The notes under the pieces were generated by a model, which was given only the letters and a program-made list of their open reading frames with translations, made no database searches and was not told where the DNA came from. From Bacilli bacterium (GTDB taxonomy: Bacteria; Bacillota_I; Bacilli_A; RF39; UBA660), in NCBI GenBank assembly GCA_017409025.1, contig JAFQTN010000002.1:1-43966 (forward strand): a stretch of DNA of 43,966 nucleotides, given 5' to 3'. Position 1 is the first letter of the stretch. Every line of letters starts with the position of its first letter. This document shows positions 34,194 through 43,597 of this stretch, piece by piece. A program made the translations under genes and the position numbers.

Positions 34194-34932
34194 GATGATC
34201 AATCTCTTTCCATATCATATCATAATACATTGAAAACTCACTACATTTTCTATTATTAATTGGAGTCCCCTTATCTTTCATCTCTATATTATATATCTTC
34301 TTTACTTTTGCAGGTCTATTAGTAAGAACGACAATTCTATCAGACATTGATATAGCTTCAGCTATATCGTGAGTTATCATAATAACTGTCCTACCAGTAT
34401 CTTTAATAATATTATATACATCATCTGATACTGCTAATCTCGTTTGATAATCAAGTGCTGAAAAGGGTTCATCTAAAAGTAATATATCAGGTTTTAAAGC
34501 CAATGTTCTAATCAAAGCCACTCTTTGCCTCATACCACCAGATAAACTAGATGGATATTTATACTTAAATTCTGAAAGACCATAAGTATCTAATAATTCT
34601 GATACATACTTAATATTTTCATCATTAAGATTACCATTTATTTTTAATCCTAATAAACAATTATCCATTATATTTAACCAAGGAAATAAACAATCATCCT
34701 GAAGCATATATCCTACCTTAATATCATCATTCATCTTTATTTCTCCACCACTTTTAGTATCAATTCCACCAATAATATTAAGTAAAGTACTCTTCCCACA
34801 ACCACTAGGGCCAACAATTGCTATATACTCTCCTTCTTTAATATTCAAAGTTATATCTTCTAAAGCTACTACTACACCTTCTTTATTATGATAATTCTTA
34901 TGTAATTTATCAATCATTAAAACATTACTCAT
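34186..34932 (-). CDS. ABC transporter ATPase, SsuB/TauB/ThiZ type
   Basis: It powers the adjacent permease. Walker A GPSGCGKST, Q-loop YMLQDDCLFPW, signature LSGGMRQRVA, Walker B ILLLDEPFSALD and switch MITHDIAEA are all present. The LFPWLN after the Q-loop is typical of the nitrate/sulfonate group. The start at 34932 overlaps the stop of the binding-protein gene (ATGAGTAATG). A later ATG at 34917 (MIDKLHKNY) is also possible, and neither has a strong site. The stop is TGA. Confidence 0.93.
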   Translation of the reverse strand: MSNVLMIDKLHKNYHNKEGVVVALEDITLNIKEGEYIAIVGPSGCGKSTLLNIIGGIDTKSGGEIKMNDDIKVGYMLQDDCLFPWLNIMDNCLLGLKINGNLNDENIKYVSELLDTYGLSEFKYKYPSSLSGGMRQRVALIRTLALKPDILLLDEPFSALDYQTRLAVSDDVYNIIKDTGRTVIMITHDIAEAISMSDRIVVLTNRPAKVKKIYNIEMKDKGTPINNRKCSEFSMYYDMIWKEIDHHV

Positions 34933-35932
34933 AATCATCAAAATATTCATCAAATATTAATTTATCATATTCTACATATTTATCTAATTCTGAAGAAGCC
35001 TTCATAATTTCTTGTATATGATCCCACTCATCTTCAGAAATTGTTATATTTTTCTTCCAAGATTCTCCTTCTTTATATCTATTAACTATTGTTATCATAT
35101 CAGATAAACTAGTATCTGGAAAATACTTACCAACTATTTCTGCTACTTCTTCTCCAGTATGACTATAAACATACTGTAACCCTTTGTTAATAGCTCTTGT
35201 AAATTTTTCTATTACATCTTTATTTTCCATAATATAACTACGTCTTGCATTATAAGCCGTATATGGAACTTCACCACCAAGTTCTCCTATATAAGCAACT
35301 ACATATCCTAAACCATTTTTTTCTACTGAAGTAGCATTAGGTTCAAACAATGTTACAAAATCCCCATTACCACCAATAAATGCCCCTTCCATCGCTGCAA
35401 ATGCCACTGAAGTATCAATTGTTAAATCTTTTTTCGGATCTATTCCATGTTCCCTAAGTGCCCATTCAAATGTCATCTCAGGCATACCACCTTGTCTTCC
35501 ACCAATAACAGTCTTTCCTCTTAAATCATCTAAAGTAAAGTTATCATACTTCTCCCTTGAAACTAAGAAAGAACCATCTTTTTGTGTTAATCCTGCAAAA
35601 GTCATAACATAATCTTCTTCGCCACCATTATAAACATAAATTGTTGCTTCACTACCAGAGAAACCAATATCAGCATCTCCAGATAATACTGCTGCCATAA
35701 CATTATCTGCACCACTTGTTAAAACTATCTCTACATCTAATCCTTCTTCTTCAAAATAACCAAGACCATGAGCTACATATTGTGGAGCATAAAATACACT
35801 ATGAGCAACTTCAGCTACAGTTATTTTTGTTAAACCTTTATTATCATCATCACCATTTATTCTAACAATAGCTATACAAGACAAAACTATTACTAAAAAA
35901 ATTAAACATAGCCCAATAATTTTTTTCACCAT
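34925..35932 (-). CDS. ABC transporter substrate-binding protein, NMT1/SsuA type
   Basis: A 335-residue exported binding protein: an N-terminal hydrophobic segment with a possible lipobox cysteine (VLSC, C19), then an NMT1-type periplasmic-binding fold (SVFYAPQYVAHGLGYFEEEGLDVEIV, SGDADIGFSGSE, GGRQGGMPEMTFEWAL). This family binds sulfonates, taurine, nitrate, or thiamine-pyrimidine precursors. No TPP riboswitch-like leader was seen upstream, which gives no support to the thiamine option. It is the first gene of the three-gene importer operon, with a GGAGG site and a promoter just upstream. Confidence 0.92.
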   Translation of the reverse strand: MVKKIIGLCLIFLVIVLSCIAIVRINGDDDNKGLTKITVAEVAHSVFYAPQYVAHGLGYFEEEGLDVEIVLTSGADNVMAAVLSGDADIGFSGSEATIYVYNGGEEDYVMTFAGLTQKDGSFLVSREKYDNFTLDDLRGKTVIGGRQGGMPEMTFEWALREHGIDPKKDLTIDTSVAFAAMEGAFIGGNGDFVTLFEPNATSVEKNGLGYVVAYIGELGGEVPYTAYNARRSYIMENKDVIEKFTRAINKGLQYVYSHTGEEVAEIVGKYFPDTSLSDMITIVNRYKEGESWKKNITISEDEWDHIQEIMKASSELDKYVEYDKLIFDEYFDDYE

Positions 35933-35955
35933 TCTTTTCCCTCCATCTCTTTATT

Positions 35956-35983
35956 AGTATATTCTTAGTAATAATAAAGACAA
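35956..35983 (-). promoter_or_regulatory. Promoter of the ABC importer operon
   Basis: On the minus strand TTGTCT (35978-35983) and TATACT (35956-35961) with 16-base spacing, upstream of the GGAGG site. Confidence 0.45.
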
Positions 35984-35993
35984 GTAAAAAGGC

Positions 35994-36023
35994 CCAAAAA
36001 AAAGAAAACTACAGTCTCCTTTT
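35994..36023 (-). terminator. Terminator after the DUF5305-like gene
   Basis: A 10-base stem with two G-U pairs and a TGTA loop, followed by eight T on the minus strand. Confidence 0.75.
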
Positions 36024-37057
36024 TAATTAACTTTATTTGAATTTAATTCATAAACCCAAATAGTATCTTTATCAGTAATAAAAAATACACTTCTACTATT
36101 AATCACAAGTTCTTTAAAACCTATTATATTCCTTATTTTATTATGAACATCCAATAATTCATCAAAACTACATACATATATTATATTATACTTCTTACTA
36201 ACATTAAATCTCTTTACTTTGACAATATCATTATCATATTTAGACAATATTTTTTTTAGTAACTTATTGTATTCAGTTTCATTTTTATAAATAAATATAA
36301 ATTGTCTAATAACCATAACAAAAAAAGTCATAGACAGAGAAAAACAAAATAACCCAATTAAAATAAATACAACATTCATCGTAGTTTTATCACTAAATTC
36401 ATAATAACTATCAATATCATTTATATTATTAGTATCAATATCAACAAAATCTTTTGTCAAAGGAATGTTTAAAGATATTACCTTATTATCAGCATATTCT
36501 TTCTCTAAACTATCAAAATTAAGAAATTCTAATATATTTATTCTAATATGCAAATAACCAGACACATCTATATTATAAGTATTAATAAATTCCTCTATTT
36601 CATTCTTATATTTAATATAATTTATTCTAAAAGAATCATCTATTTTTATATTATTTATATTATTTTCATCTAACAATATAATTTTATTATTAACAAGATT
36701 ATATTCTCTTTCCCATAAACTATTAGTAATATCTTCCTCATAAGTTATTAAATATGCCATTACATTATACTTATAATAACCGCTAACATATTCACTTAAA
36801 ACATTATTATATTGATAATTAACCTCAATATAATCAATCATATTACTAGCGTACTTATTCATATTTACATAATCAAAACTATCATCTATGTATTTAACTT
36901 TATAATATATATTACTATTATTTTCATAATTTACATAAATTTTAGTCTTAGTATTAAAACCACTATCAAGAAACAAATATGTTAAAACAGAACATACTAC
37001 TATAGATATAGCATAGAATAAAGATTTTCTATACACTTTGTTCTTAATACCAATCAC
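36023..37057 (-). CDS. Two-pass membrane protein, possibly DUF5305-like, 344 aa
   Basis: A membrane helix at about 13-30 and another at about 228-250 flank a 200-residue external beta-rich domain. This domain begins with NIYYKVKYIDD and contains ASNMIDYIEVNYQY, a pattern like DUF5305 proteins, which have no known function. A cytoplasmic domain of about 90 residues follows (KYNIIYVCSFDELLDVHNKI, then FFITDKDTIWVYEL), which could bind a ligand or partner. The start is unclear: GTG at 37057 sits inside the GGTGAT sequence that usually acts as ribosome-binding site in this window, and no ATG lies at the normal distance. It is a single-gene unit with its own terminator. Confidence 0.7.
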   Translation of the reverse strand: MIGIKNKVYRKSLFYAISIVVCSVLTYLFLDSGFNTKTKIYVNYENNSNIYYKVKYIDDSFDYVNMNKYASNMIDYIEVNYQYNNVLSEYVSGYYKYNVMAYLITYEEDITNSLWEREYNLVNNKIILLDENNINNIKIDDSFRINYIKYKNEIEEFINTYNIDVSGYLHIRINILEFLNFDSLEKEYADNKVISLNIPLTKDFVDIDTNNINDIDSYYEFSDKTTMNVVFILIGLFCFSLSMTFFVMVIRQFIFIYKNETEYNKLLKKILSKYDNDIVKVKRFNVSKKYNIIYVCSFDELLDVHNKIRNIIGFKELVINSRSVFFITDKDTIWVYELNSNKVN

Positions 37058-37106
37058 CTTCTCATTCTATAGTATCATTTTAACATATATATATTTTTTT
37101 GTCATT

Positions 37107-37138
37107 AAAAGAAAAAGAAAAAGAGTTATTAAACTCTT
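37107..37138 (-). terminator. Terminator after the nucleotidyltransferase gene
   Basis: An AAGAGTT/AACTCTT stem with a 4-base loop (37121-37138), followed by a T-rich run on the minus strand. It overlaps the stop codon. Confidence 0.8.
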
Positions 37139-38042
37139 AATTCCATAATCCTTCTGGATATTCTCCATTATCTACCAACGCTTTTATTTCACTAACAACT
37201 TTTGGTTTATCTTCTTTATATGTTATTCCTTGCCATACAGCATCAGTCTTCAACACTTCAACTCTTGCTGTTTTATTTTCAATTTCTTCAAATACCAAAG
37301 TAGGTATTAAATATTCACAAGTATCAATATCTTCCTTATGACTATCTAAAAATTCTGGAAATCTCTTTTCTAAATATTCAAATATATGAGTTGTAAAACC
37401 AAACATATTCATTGAAACAGTATCCTCTTCTGATACCTTAAAACTATCTCCCCCCTCTAGTGGTGTAGCTATTAATTCACCATCTACATACTCAACTTTA
37501 CTCTCAACAAGTTTTGTTAAATATTTTCCTTCAGTCTCACATACACCTCTTTTAACAGAACCATTCTCTGTTAAAGTATTTACTACCTTATATCCAGCCA
37601 TAGCATACTCTTGATATTTACTATCACTATTATCTTTTCTTAAAAATTCAGATATTACTCTAAAAGCATCTCTTCCATAAAAATCATCTGAATTAATAAT
37701 AGCAAAATTCTCTTTAACTACATCTTTACAACATAAGATAGCATGAGCTGTACCCCAAGGCTTAACTCTTCCTTCTGGAACACTATATCCAAGAGGTAAA
37801 TTTTCTAACTCTTGAAATACATATTCTACTTCAATGTGACTTTCTACCCTTTTACCTACAGTTTCTCTAAAAATATCATAATTTTCTTTCTTAATTATAA
37901 AAACAACCTTTTTAAATCCTTCTTTAATAGCATCATATATTGAATAATCAATTATAAAATTGCCATGTTCATCAATTGGTTCAATTTGTTTTAAACCACC
38001 AAATCTACTGCCCATTCCAGCAGCCATTATAACTAACGTCAT
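37137..38042 (-). CDS. Sugar-phosphate nucleotidyltransferase family protein
   Basis: A 301-residue NTP-transferase-fold protein. The N-terminal nucleotide-binding motif is MAAGMGSRFGGLKQIEPI and the metal/sugar site is NSDDFYG. The middle contains PWGTAHAI, as in sugar-1-phosphate uridylyl/thymidylyltransferases, though overall it belongs to the less defined nucleotidyltransferase group of gut Bacillota. It would transfer an NMP group to a sugar phosphate for cell-wall or glycan precursors (family knowledge). The ATG at 38042 follows AAAGGAGG by 5 bases; the longer in-frame start at 38081 is not supported. It may be co-transcribed with the P-ATPase 63 bases upstream. Confidence 0.88.
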   Translation of the reverse strand: MTLVIMAAGMGSRFGGLKQIEPIDEHGNFIIDYSIYDAIKEGFKKVVFIIKKENYDIFRETVGKRVESHIEVEYVFQELENLPLGYSVPEGRVKPWGTAHAILCCKDVVKENFAIINSDDFYGRDAFRVISEFLRKDNSDSKYQEYAMAGYKVVNTLTENGSVKRGVCETEGKYLTKLVESKVEYVDGELIATPLEGGDSFKVSEEDTVSMNMFGFTTHIFEYLEKRFPEFLDSHKEDIDTCEYLIPTLVFEEIENKTARVEVLKTDAVWQGITYKEDKPKVVSEIKALVDNGEYPEGLWN

Positions 38043-38105
38043 ATTTCCTCCTTTATTTAAAATAAATATATCATATTTCATTTATTTTTACAATAGATGA
38101 ATATT

Positions 38106-40670
38106 TTACACCCCAACTTTTTTACCCTTTTTCTTTAAAACTAACTTTCTAACAAAATCAATTGGTATTACTGTCGAAGCTAATATCATCATAATAATAA
38201 ATTCATTTAACAATAAACCTCTAGTCCTAAATAATTCTCCCCCTTTATAAATTAAAAATATTTGCATCATAATAACAAAACTTATAATTATTATAAAAAC
38301 CTTATTTTTAGATATATTACCAAGTATATTTAATCTATGTGTTCTAGCAGAAAAACTATTAAATATACTGATAAATATTATAAGACCAAAAAAAGCTGTC
38401 ATTAAATCATCACCAAATATATTATTAATAAATTTATCTTTCAAAAAAACTATACAAAGTATCGCTGAATATAAACCTGTAACTAATATTTGATTAAACA
38501 TATATGAATTGATTATTGGTTCACTTTTTTTCTTAGGTTCTTCATACATGTATTCAAGTAATGCCGGTTCATAAGAAAAAGCTAACCCAGATAAAGTATC
38601 CATAATCATATTTATCCATAACATTTGAATTACTGTAATCGGTACAGGTATTCCAATAAATGGTCCTATTATTGATACTAACAAACTACATAAATTGATA
38701 GTTAACTGACATATTATAAATTTTCTAATACTTTTGAATATTGTTCTACCATATAATATAGCATTAGCAATTGAATAGAAATTATTATCAAGTATTACTA
38801 TGTCAGAAGCTTCTTTAGCCACTTCTGTACCACTTCCCATAGCAAAACCAACATCAGCTTTTTTTAAAGCAATCGCATCATTTACACCGTCCCCCGTCAT
38901 TCCAACAACTAAATCCATACTCTTAGCAATATTAACAAGTCTACTCTTATCCTGAGGCATTGCTCTAGCAATAACTTTTATATGAGGAAAAATATCTCTC
39001 ACTTCATCATCACTCATCTGATTTAATTTATCACTTGTAATTACTATATCCTCTTCATTGCCTATTAGATTAAGTTCCTTAGCAATACTAATAGCAGTAT
39101 CCCTGTTATCACCAGTTACCATAATAGTCTGAATAGAAGCCTTCTTAACCATATCAATACCATCTAATACATTCTCTCTTATTTCATCTGCTAAAACTAC
39201 AAACCCAAGTAAAGTTAAATTATTTAAAGTCTCTCTATCTTCACTTATAGCTAACGCTAATACTCTAAGTTTTTTAGAAGATAATTCACTAATTCTTTTA
39301 TCAACTATATTTTTATTACTAATCATATGTTTAATACCATCACTATCATAATAACTATTACACTTCTTTGAAAGAACTTCATAAGCACCCTTAACAAGAT
39401 TAATAACATGACTATTATATTTTATTTTCGTATACATATACTTATTTTTAGAATTAAATTCTTCTCTTTTAATTATTTCACAGTCACACTTATATTCTTT
39501 TATAAAATTTAAAAGAGCCTTATCAGTAATATTTCCTCCAATAATTTTATTATTAACTCTATCATAAGTACTTTCATTATTAATACTAATACTCATATTA
39601 AATAATTCTCTTAATTTACTATTCATATTATTTATTTCATTACCACTACCATCTAAAAATGATACCACATCTAATTTACCATTAGTTAAAGTACCCGTTT
39701 TATCAGTAAATAATACATTTATACTACCAGCAGTCTCTATTCCTACTAATTTTCTAACCAATACATTATCTTTAAGCATTCTTTTCATATTAAATGATAA
39801 TACTAAAGTAATCATCATAGGTAACCCTTCTGGAACAGATACTACGATAATGGTTACACATAAAGTTAATGCATCTAAGAAGTATCCAAATATCGTTCTT
39901 CCATTACTTATCGTTTCTACTATTTTACTACCATCAAATCCATTAACTATAAATATCATATAAAATAAGTAAGAAACTGCCACAAAAAAAGAAGCAGCAT
40001 ATCCAATTTTACTAATAGTCTTAGCTAGTCCAGTTAATCGTAATTTTAAAGGTGATTCTCCACTATCATCCTGAAGTTCCATTGCCATTTTTCCATAAAA
40101 TGTATTATCTCCAACATATCTAACCAACATAGAAGCACTACCAGAATATACTACCGTAGACATATATACCATATCATTTATATTTTTATATGCTTCTTTA
40201 GATTCACCATTCATCATCGATTCATCAACAGAAATATTTCCCTGTATCAATACTCCATCTGCAGGTATTTTATCCCCCTCAGACAAAACCACAACATCAT
40301 TAACTACAACCTGATCAATAGGAATAGTTATTACTTCACCATCCCTCTTTACTCTAACATTTATCTTACTAGTCTCTTCAGTAAGTTTATTAAATGCATT
40401 CGTTGCGCCATATTCACTAATACTAGAAATCAAAGATGCTATAAGTATTGCAAGTACAATACCAATTGTTTCATACCAATCGAAATCTCTTATCAAAAAT
40501 ATTGTCTTAATTCCTAACGCAATCAGTAATATCTTTATTATGGGATCAGAAAATGTCTCCAACAATAATTTAAAGAAACTATCTTGCTTCTTCTTAGTAA
40601 AAGTATTACTACCATATTTTCTTCTATTTATAATTACTTCTTCACTAGTTAAACCATTATTATTTATCAT
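38106..40670 (-). CDS. Calcium-transporting P-type ATPase (P2 group)
   Basis: An 854-residue ion pump. An N-terminal cation-ATPase segment (LTSEEVIINRRKYGSN) precedes the first helices. The actuator domain carries NGES (residues 154-157), and the ion-binding helix carries VPEGLPM (about 279-285), as in plasma-membrane-type Ca2+ ATPases. The phosphorylation site is DKTGTLTNG with D323, followed by nucleotide-domain motifs and MVTGDN and TGDGVNDA hinges. The C-terminal membrane domain has IQMLWINMIMDTLSGLAFS. It pumps Ca2+ (possibly Mn2+) out of the cell. An AGGAGG site precedes the ATG. Length is complete. Confidence 0.94.
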   Translation of the reverse strand: MINNNGLTSEEVIINRRKYGSNTFTKKKQDSFFKLLLETFSDPIIKILLIALGIKTIFLIRDFDWYETIGIVLAILIASLISSISEYGATNAFNKLTEETSKINVRVKRDGEVITIPIDQVVVNDVVVLSEGDKIPADGVLIQGNISVDESMMNGESKEAYKNINDMVYMSTVVYSGSASMLVRYVGDNTFYGKMAMELQDDSGESPLKLRLTGLAKTISKIGYAASFFVAVSYLFYMIFIVNGFDGSKIVETISNGRTIFGYFLDALTLCVTIIVVSVPEGLPMMITLVLSFNMKRMLKDNVLVRKLVGIETAGSINVLFTDKTGTLTNGKLDVVSFLDGSGNEINNMNSKLRELFNMSISINNESTYDRVNNKIIGGNITDKALLNFIKEYKCDCEIIKREEFNSKNKYMYTKIKYNSHVINLVKGAYEVLSKKCNSYYDSDGIKHMISNKNIVDKRISELSSKKLRVLALAISEDRETLNNLTLLGFVVLADEIRENVLDGIDMVKKASIQTIMVTGDNRDTAISIAKELNLIGNEEDIVITSDKLNQMSDDEVRDIFPHIKVIARAMPQDKSRLVNIAKSMDLVVGMTGDGVNDAIALKKADVGFAMGSGTEVAKEASDIVILDNNFYSIANAILYGRTIFKSIRKFIICQLTINLCSLLVSIIGPFIGIPVPITVIQMLWINMIMDTLSGLAFSYEPALLEYMYEEPKKKSEPIINSYMFNQILVTGLYSAILCIVFLKDKFINNIFGDDLMTAFFGLIIFISIFNSFSARTHRLNILGNISKNKVFIIIISFVIMMQIFLIYKGGELFRTRGLLLNEFIIMMILASTVIPIDFVRKLVLKKKGKKVGV

Positions 40671-40705
40671 AAATAGTTCCTCCTATTAAAAAATATTTAT
40701 AAACA

Positions 40706-40741
40706 AAAGAAAAAGAACATTATCTGTATGACAATATTCTT
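40706..40741 (-). terminator. Terminator after the Rpn-family gene
   Basis: A 12-base stem with two G-U pairs (40713-40724 with 40730-40741), followed by a T-rich run on the minus strand. Confidence 0.7.
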
Positions 40742-40744
40742 ATA

Positions 40745-41794
40745 TTATTTTTCAAAAGATTTCTTAATTTCTAAAATTTCTTCTTCACTTTTACCAGTAA
40801 TTCTAGATATCATCTCAATACTAATATTTTCATGAATCATATTTATAATAGTTTCCTTGAACTTTTTCTCTCCTTCAGCTCTTCCTTCAGCCAATCCTTC
40901 AGCCAATCCTTCAGCCAATCCCTCAGCCAAGCCTTCAGTCCTTCCCTCTGCAAGACCTTCCGCACGGCCTTCTGCTCTACCTTCTCTCATCGCTTCTGCC
41001 TTTAAATTTTTCTCACTAGTATATTTAACAAGTTCATTTAATTTTTCCAATTCCCAATCCTGAAAAATTACTTCATCATTATTCATATCTATCACATTCC
41101 TTATAAATTGTTCTTTCTTTTCCTCATCGAACAATTTTCCTAATATATTATACATTTCCAAGAAAGATTTACTTGTGAATAATACTAACCATAAACAAGC
41201 CTCATCCAACTCTTCACCCTTATTATAATATAGATCCCTATAATATTCAAGAAATTTAACATAAACAAACTTATTACTATTATATATCTTTCCACTATCA
41301 AGTCCATAATAAACTACCTTATCTGTTCCAAACTTTAACTTTTGTTTATTATCATCATATTTATCTACTGCATTTAAATTTATTTGAACAAAAAGTGTAT
41401 CATCTAAACAATCAATATTATCACCTCTTTGTAATAACATCGTATGTATTTTATCAGCAAATAGAAAATTTCTCTTTTCTACATTTTTAAAATATTCCCT
41501 ATTAATTTCTACATTTACATATATATTATTTAATTCAACATATATATCTACCGTCTTTTGATATTCATTATACTTATCCTTAGCCAATTCAGAATCAAAT
41601 AATCTAACTTTACAAACATCTTCACTCATATCTACATCTAAAGATAACTGGCTTAATATAAATTCTTTTAATAAATTTAAATCTTTCTTAAATAATGCTT
41701 TAAACATTCCATCAAATGTAAGTGGAATAAATTCCTTTTCCTGATCTAATTTAATCATATCTTCTTTTCCATAATACTTCTTTTCTTTAATCAT
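40745..41794 (-). CDS. Rpn family PD-(D/E)XK nuclease / putative transposase
   Basis: A 349-residue protein of the recombination-promoting nuclease group (PDDEXK transposase-like). The N terminus PLTFDGMFKALFKKDLNLL is typical. The nuclease core is seen as a YVELNNIYVNVEINRE stretch, which gives the conserved glutamate pair and strand order; a D and an ExN-type motif are visible rather than a full ExK. Residues 270-308 are a tandem run of four-residue EG(R/L)AEG units, then a helical end. Such repeats vary in number in this family. The ATG follows AAGGAG. It stands alone; the biological role is probably DNA recombination or a selfish element. Confidence 0.87.
   Translation of the reverse strand: MIKEKKYYGKEDMIKLDQEKEFIPLTFDGMFKALFKKDLNLLKEFILSQLSLDVDMSEDVCKVRLFDSELAKDKYNEYQKTVDIYVELNNIYVNVEINREYFKNVEKRNFLFADKIHTMLLQRGDNIDCLDDTLFVQINLNAVDKYDDNKQKLKFGTDKVVYYGLDSGKIYNSNKFVYVKFLEYYRDLYYNKGEELDEACLWLVLFTSKSFLEMYNILGKLFDEEKKEQFIRNVIDMNNDEVIFQDWELEKLNELVKYTSEKNLKAEAMREGRAEGRAEGLAEGRTEGLAEGLAEGLAEGLAEGRAEGEKKFKETIINMIHENISIEMISRITGKSEEEILEIKKSFEK
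40873..40989 (-). repeat. Tandem 12-base repeats coding for EG(R/L)AEG units
   Basis: About nine imperfect 12-base units. Three neighbouring units are almost identical, so copy number could change by slippage without breaking the frame. Confidence 0.85.
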
Positions 41795-41934
41795 TTATAC
41801 ATCTCCTTCTTTATTTAATGAAAGTATTTATCCCTTTCATAAGTATTATTCGTAAGAAGACCACCATTTTACTTTTATTTATATTAAATTTATTAAATTT
41901 TATTTAAACTTTACAAAAAATATGTAAATAAAAA

Positions 41935-41968
41935 GCAGAATACAACTAGTATTCCACTCAAAATATTA
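41935..41968 (-). terminator. Terminator after sufU
   Basis: A GAATAC/GTATTC core stem extended with G-U pairs, 5-base loop, and a T run on the minus strand, right after the sufU stop. Confidence 0.75.
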
Positions 41969-42394
41969 TTACTTATCTTTACTAACTATATTTTCTATAC
42001 CTCTAGCAAACAACGTAACACAAGTTTTTCTAGATGGTTGCTTATATATATCATCATATACACAAGCCTCACCTAACAATTCCTTATCATAATCACGCTC
42101 TTCTATCATATTATAATAGTTTTTTAATATAGTTTTTACTTCTTCAATATTCTTTCCTATTAACATATCACTAAGTATTGAAGTACTAGATATAGCTATA
42201 ACACAAGCTTCTCCTTCAAATTTGATATCTTCAATAACATTATCTTTTAACTTAACATATATATCTATATTATCTATACAACTCTGATTATTACTATTAA
42301 TTTTAATATAACCATCCGCATTAAGAGGAACTCCCCTATTTTTAGCATCTTGATAATTATCTAATATAATCGTGCGTTTAATATCTGCATCCAT
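41969..42394 (-). CDS. sufU: SufU Fe-S cluster assembly sulfur-transfer protein
   Basis: SufU is the zinc-containing sulfur acceptor for SufS in Gram-positives. The 141-residue protein has the ligand set C39-x-D41 (usually CGD, here CID), C64 in GEACVIAISSTS and C125 in RKTCVTL, plus the ISSTSILSDMLIGK stretch. All metal residues are kept. The ATG at 42394 overlaps the sufS stop (TAATG), with GGGAGG within sufS. A terminator follows, so sufB is not downstream as it is in Bacillus (sufCDSUB); it may be upstream beyond the window. Confidence 0.93.
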   Translation of the reverse strand: MDADIKRTIILDNYQDAKNRGVPLNADGYIKINSNNQSCIDNIDIYVKLKDNVIEDIKFEGEACVIAISSTSILSDMLIGKNIEEVKTILKNYYNMIEERDYDKELLGEACVYDDIYKQPSRKTCVTLFARGIENIVSKDK

Positions 42395-43593
42395 TATAAA
42401 ATTTCCTCCCAAATATTTTTACTATTTTTAAGTACATTTATAAGTAAATCAACTTCACGACGAGTATTATAAAAACTTAAACTTATTCTACAAGTATTAG
42501 CTATATTAAATACATCTTTTAATATCTTAGCACAATGATTACCAGCCCTAACACATATATTATATTTATCCAAATATATTGCTGCATCTTGACTAAATAC
42601 CCCTTTAATATTAAATGCCACAGTAGTAGAATAATTATCTTCATTATATAAAGTAATAAAATCCAATTCTTTTAATCTACTTACTAGATAATCTCTTAAT
42701 TCATGCTCATACTTACTTATCTTATCTATTCCTATACCACTAATATAATCTATTGCCCTACTAAGACCAATTACTCCTTCGATATTTGGTGTACCAGCTT
42801 CTAATCTAGAAGGTATATCTTTAAGTTCCATATAACCATCTCTTGTAAATATTGCATTCATATCTCCACCATAATTTCTAGGAACCATCTCTTGTAATAA
42901 ATTAAATTTTCCATACAAAACTCCTACACCGGTAGGTCCGTACATCTTATGTGAAGAAAATGCCATAAAATCTATATCCATATCAGATACATCCACAGGT
43001 ACATGAGCTATACTTTGCGCAGCATCTACAATAAGTAATATATTATTATCGTGACATAGCTTAGATATACTCTTAATATCCCTAACATCACCAATAACAT
43101 TAGTAACATGTGCTAGAGATACTACTTTAGTCTTATTAGTAATTGCCTTCTTTAAATTATCTATTGTAATTTCATTTTTATCATCCAAAGAAACATATTT
43201 TACTATTATTCCAATTTCTTCCTGAAGTTTAAACCAAGGTAATACATTAGATGCATGCTCAGACTCTGATATTATTACCTCATCACCCATATTAAGTTTA
43301 TATTTAAAATATCCAAATACGATATCATTTAAAGAAGCTGTAGTTCCAGAAGTAAAAACAATTTCACTACTATGCTTAGCATTAATATAATCTCTTACTT
43401 TATCTCTACACTCTTCATATAATTCTGAAACCATCAAACTATTTTGATAATCACCCCTATGTATATTAGAAGTATATTTATTATAATAATCATCTATTCT
43501 TTCTCTTACCATATCTGGTTTCAAGGTAGTAGCACCATTATCAAAATAAACTAAATTACTATCTCTAAGTATCGTAAAATCATCTCTATTCAT
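42394..43593 (-). CDS. sufS: SufS cysteine desulfurase
   Basis: This PLP enzyme takes sulfur from cysteine and passes it to SufU for Fe-S clusters. The 399-residue sequence has VYFDNGATTLKP near the start, the PLP lysine in SSHKMYGPTG (K216), and the catalytic cysteine in VRAGNHCAK (C354), in the short rigid loop that marks SufS (group II) rather than IscS. The start has GGAGGTGAT that lies partly in the sufD stop region, 4 bases after sufD. This makes two desulfurases in the window, with the group I enzyme at 3012-4133. Confidence 0.96.
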   Translation of the reverse strand: MNRDDFTILRDSNLVYFDNGATTLKPDMVRERIDDYYNKYTSNIHRGDYQNSLMVSELYEECRDKVRDYINAKHSSEIVFTSGTTASLNDIVFGYFKYKLNMGDEVIISESEHASNVLPWFKLQEEIGIIVKYVSLDDKNEITIDNLKKAITNKTKVVSLAHVTNVIGDVRDIKSISKLCHDNNILLIVDAAQSIAHVPVDVSDMDIDFMAFSSHKMYGPTGVGVLYGKFNLLQEMVPRNYGGDMNAIFTRDGYMELKDIPSRLEAGTPNIEGVIGLSRAIDYISGIGIDKISKYEHELRDYLVSRLKELDFITLYNEDNYSTTVAFNIKGVFSQDAAIYLDKYNICVRAGNHCAKILKDVFNIANTCRISLSFYNTRREVDLLINVLKNSKNIWEEIL

Positions 43594-43597
43594 AACA

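Noticed and set aside
35933-36022. TPP riboswitch or other leader for the NMT1-type ABC importer
   Set aside because: The leader between promoter and start is too short and lacks the conserved TPP-aptamer pieces.
40873-40989. CRISPR-like array
   Set aside because: The units are 12 bases, contiguous without spacers, and in frame with a protein; no cas gene is present.
40857-41063. A serine/proline-repeat open frame on the plus strand
   Set aside because: It is the reverse strand of the EG(R/L)AEG repeat tract; low-complexity shadow.
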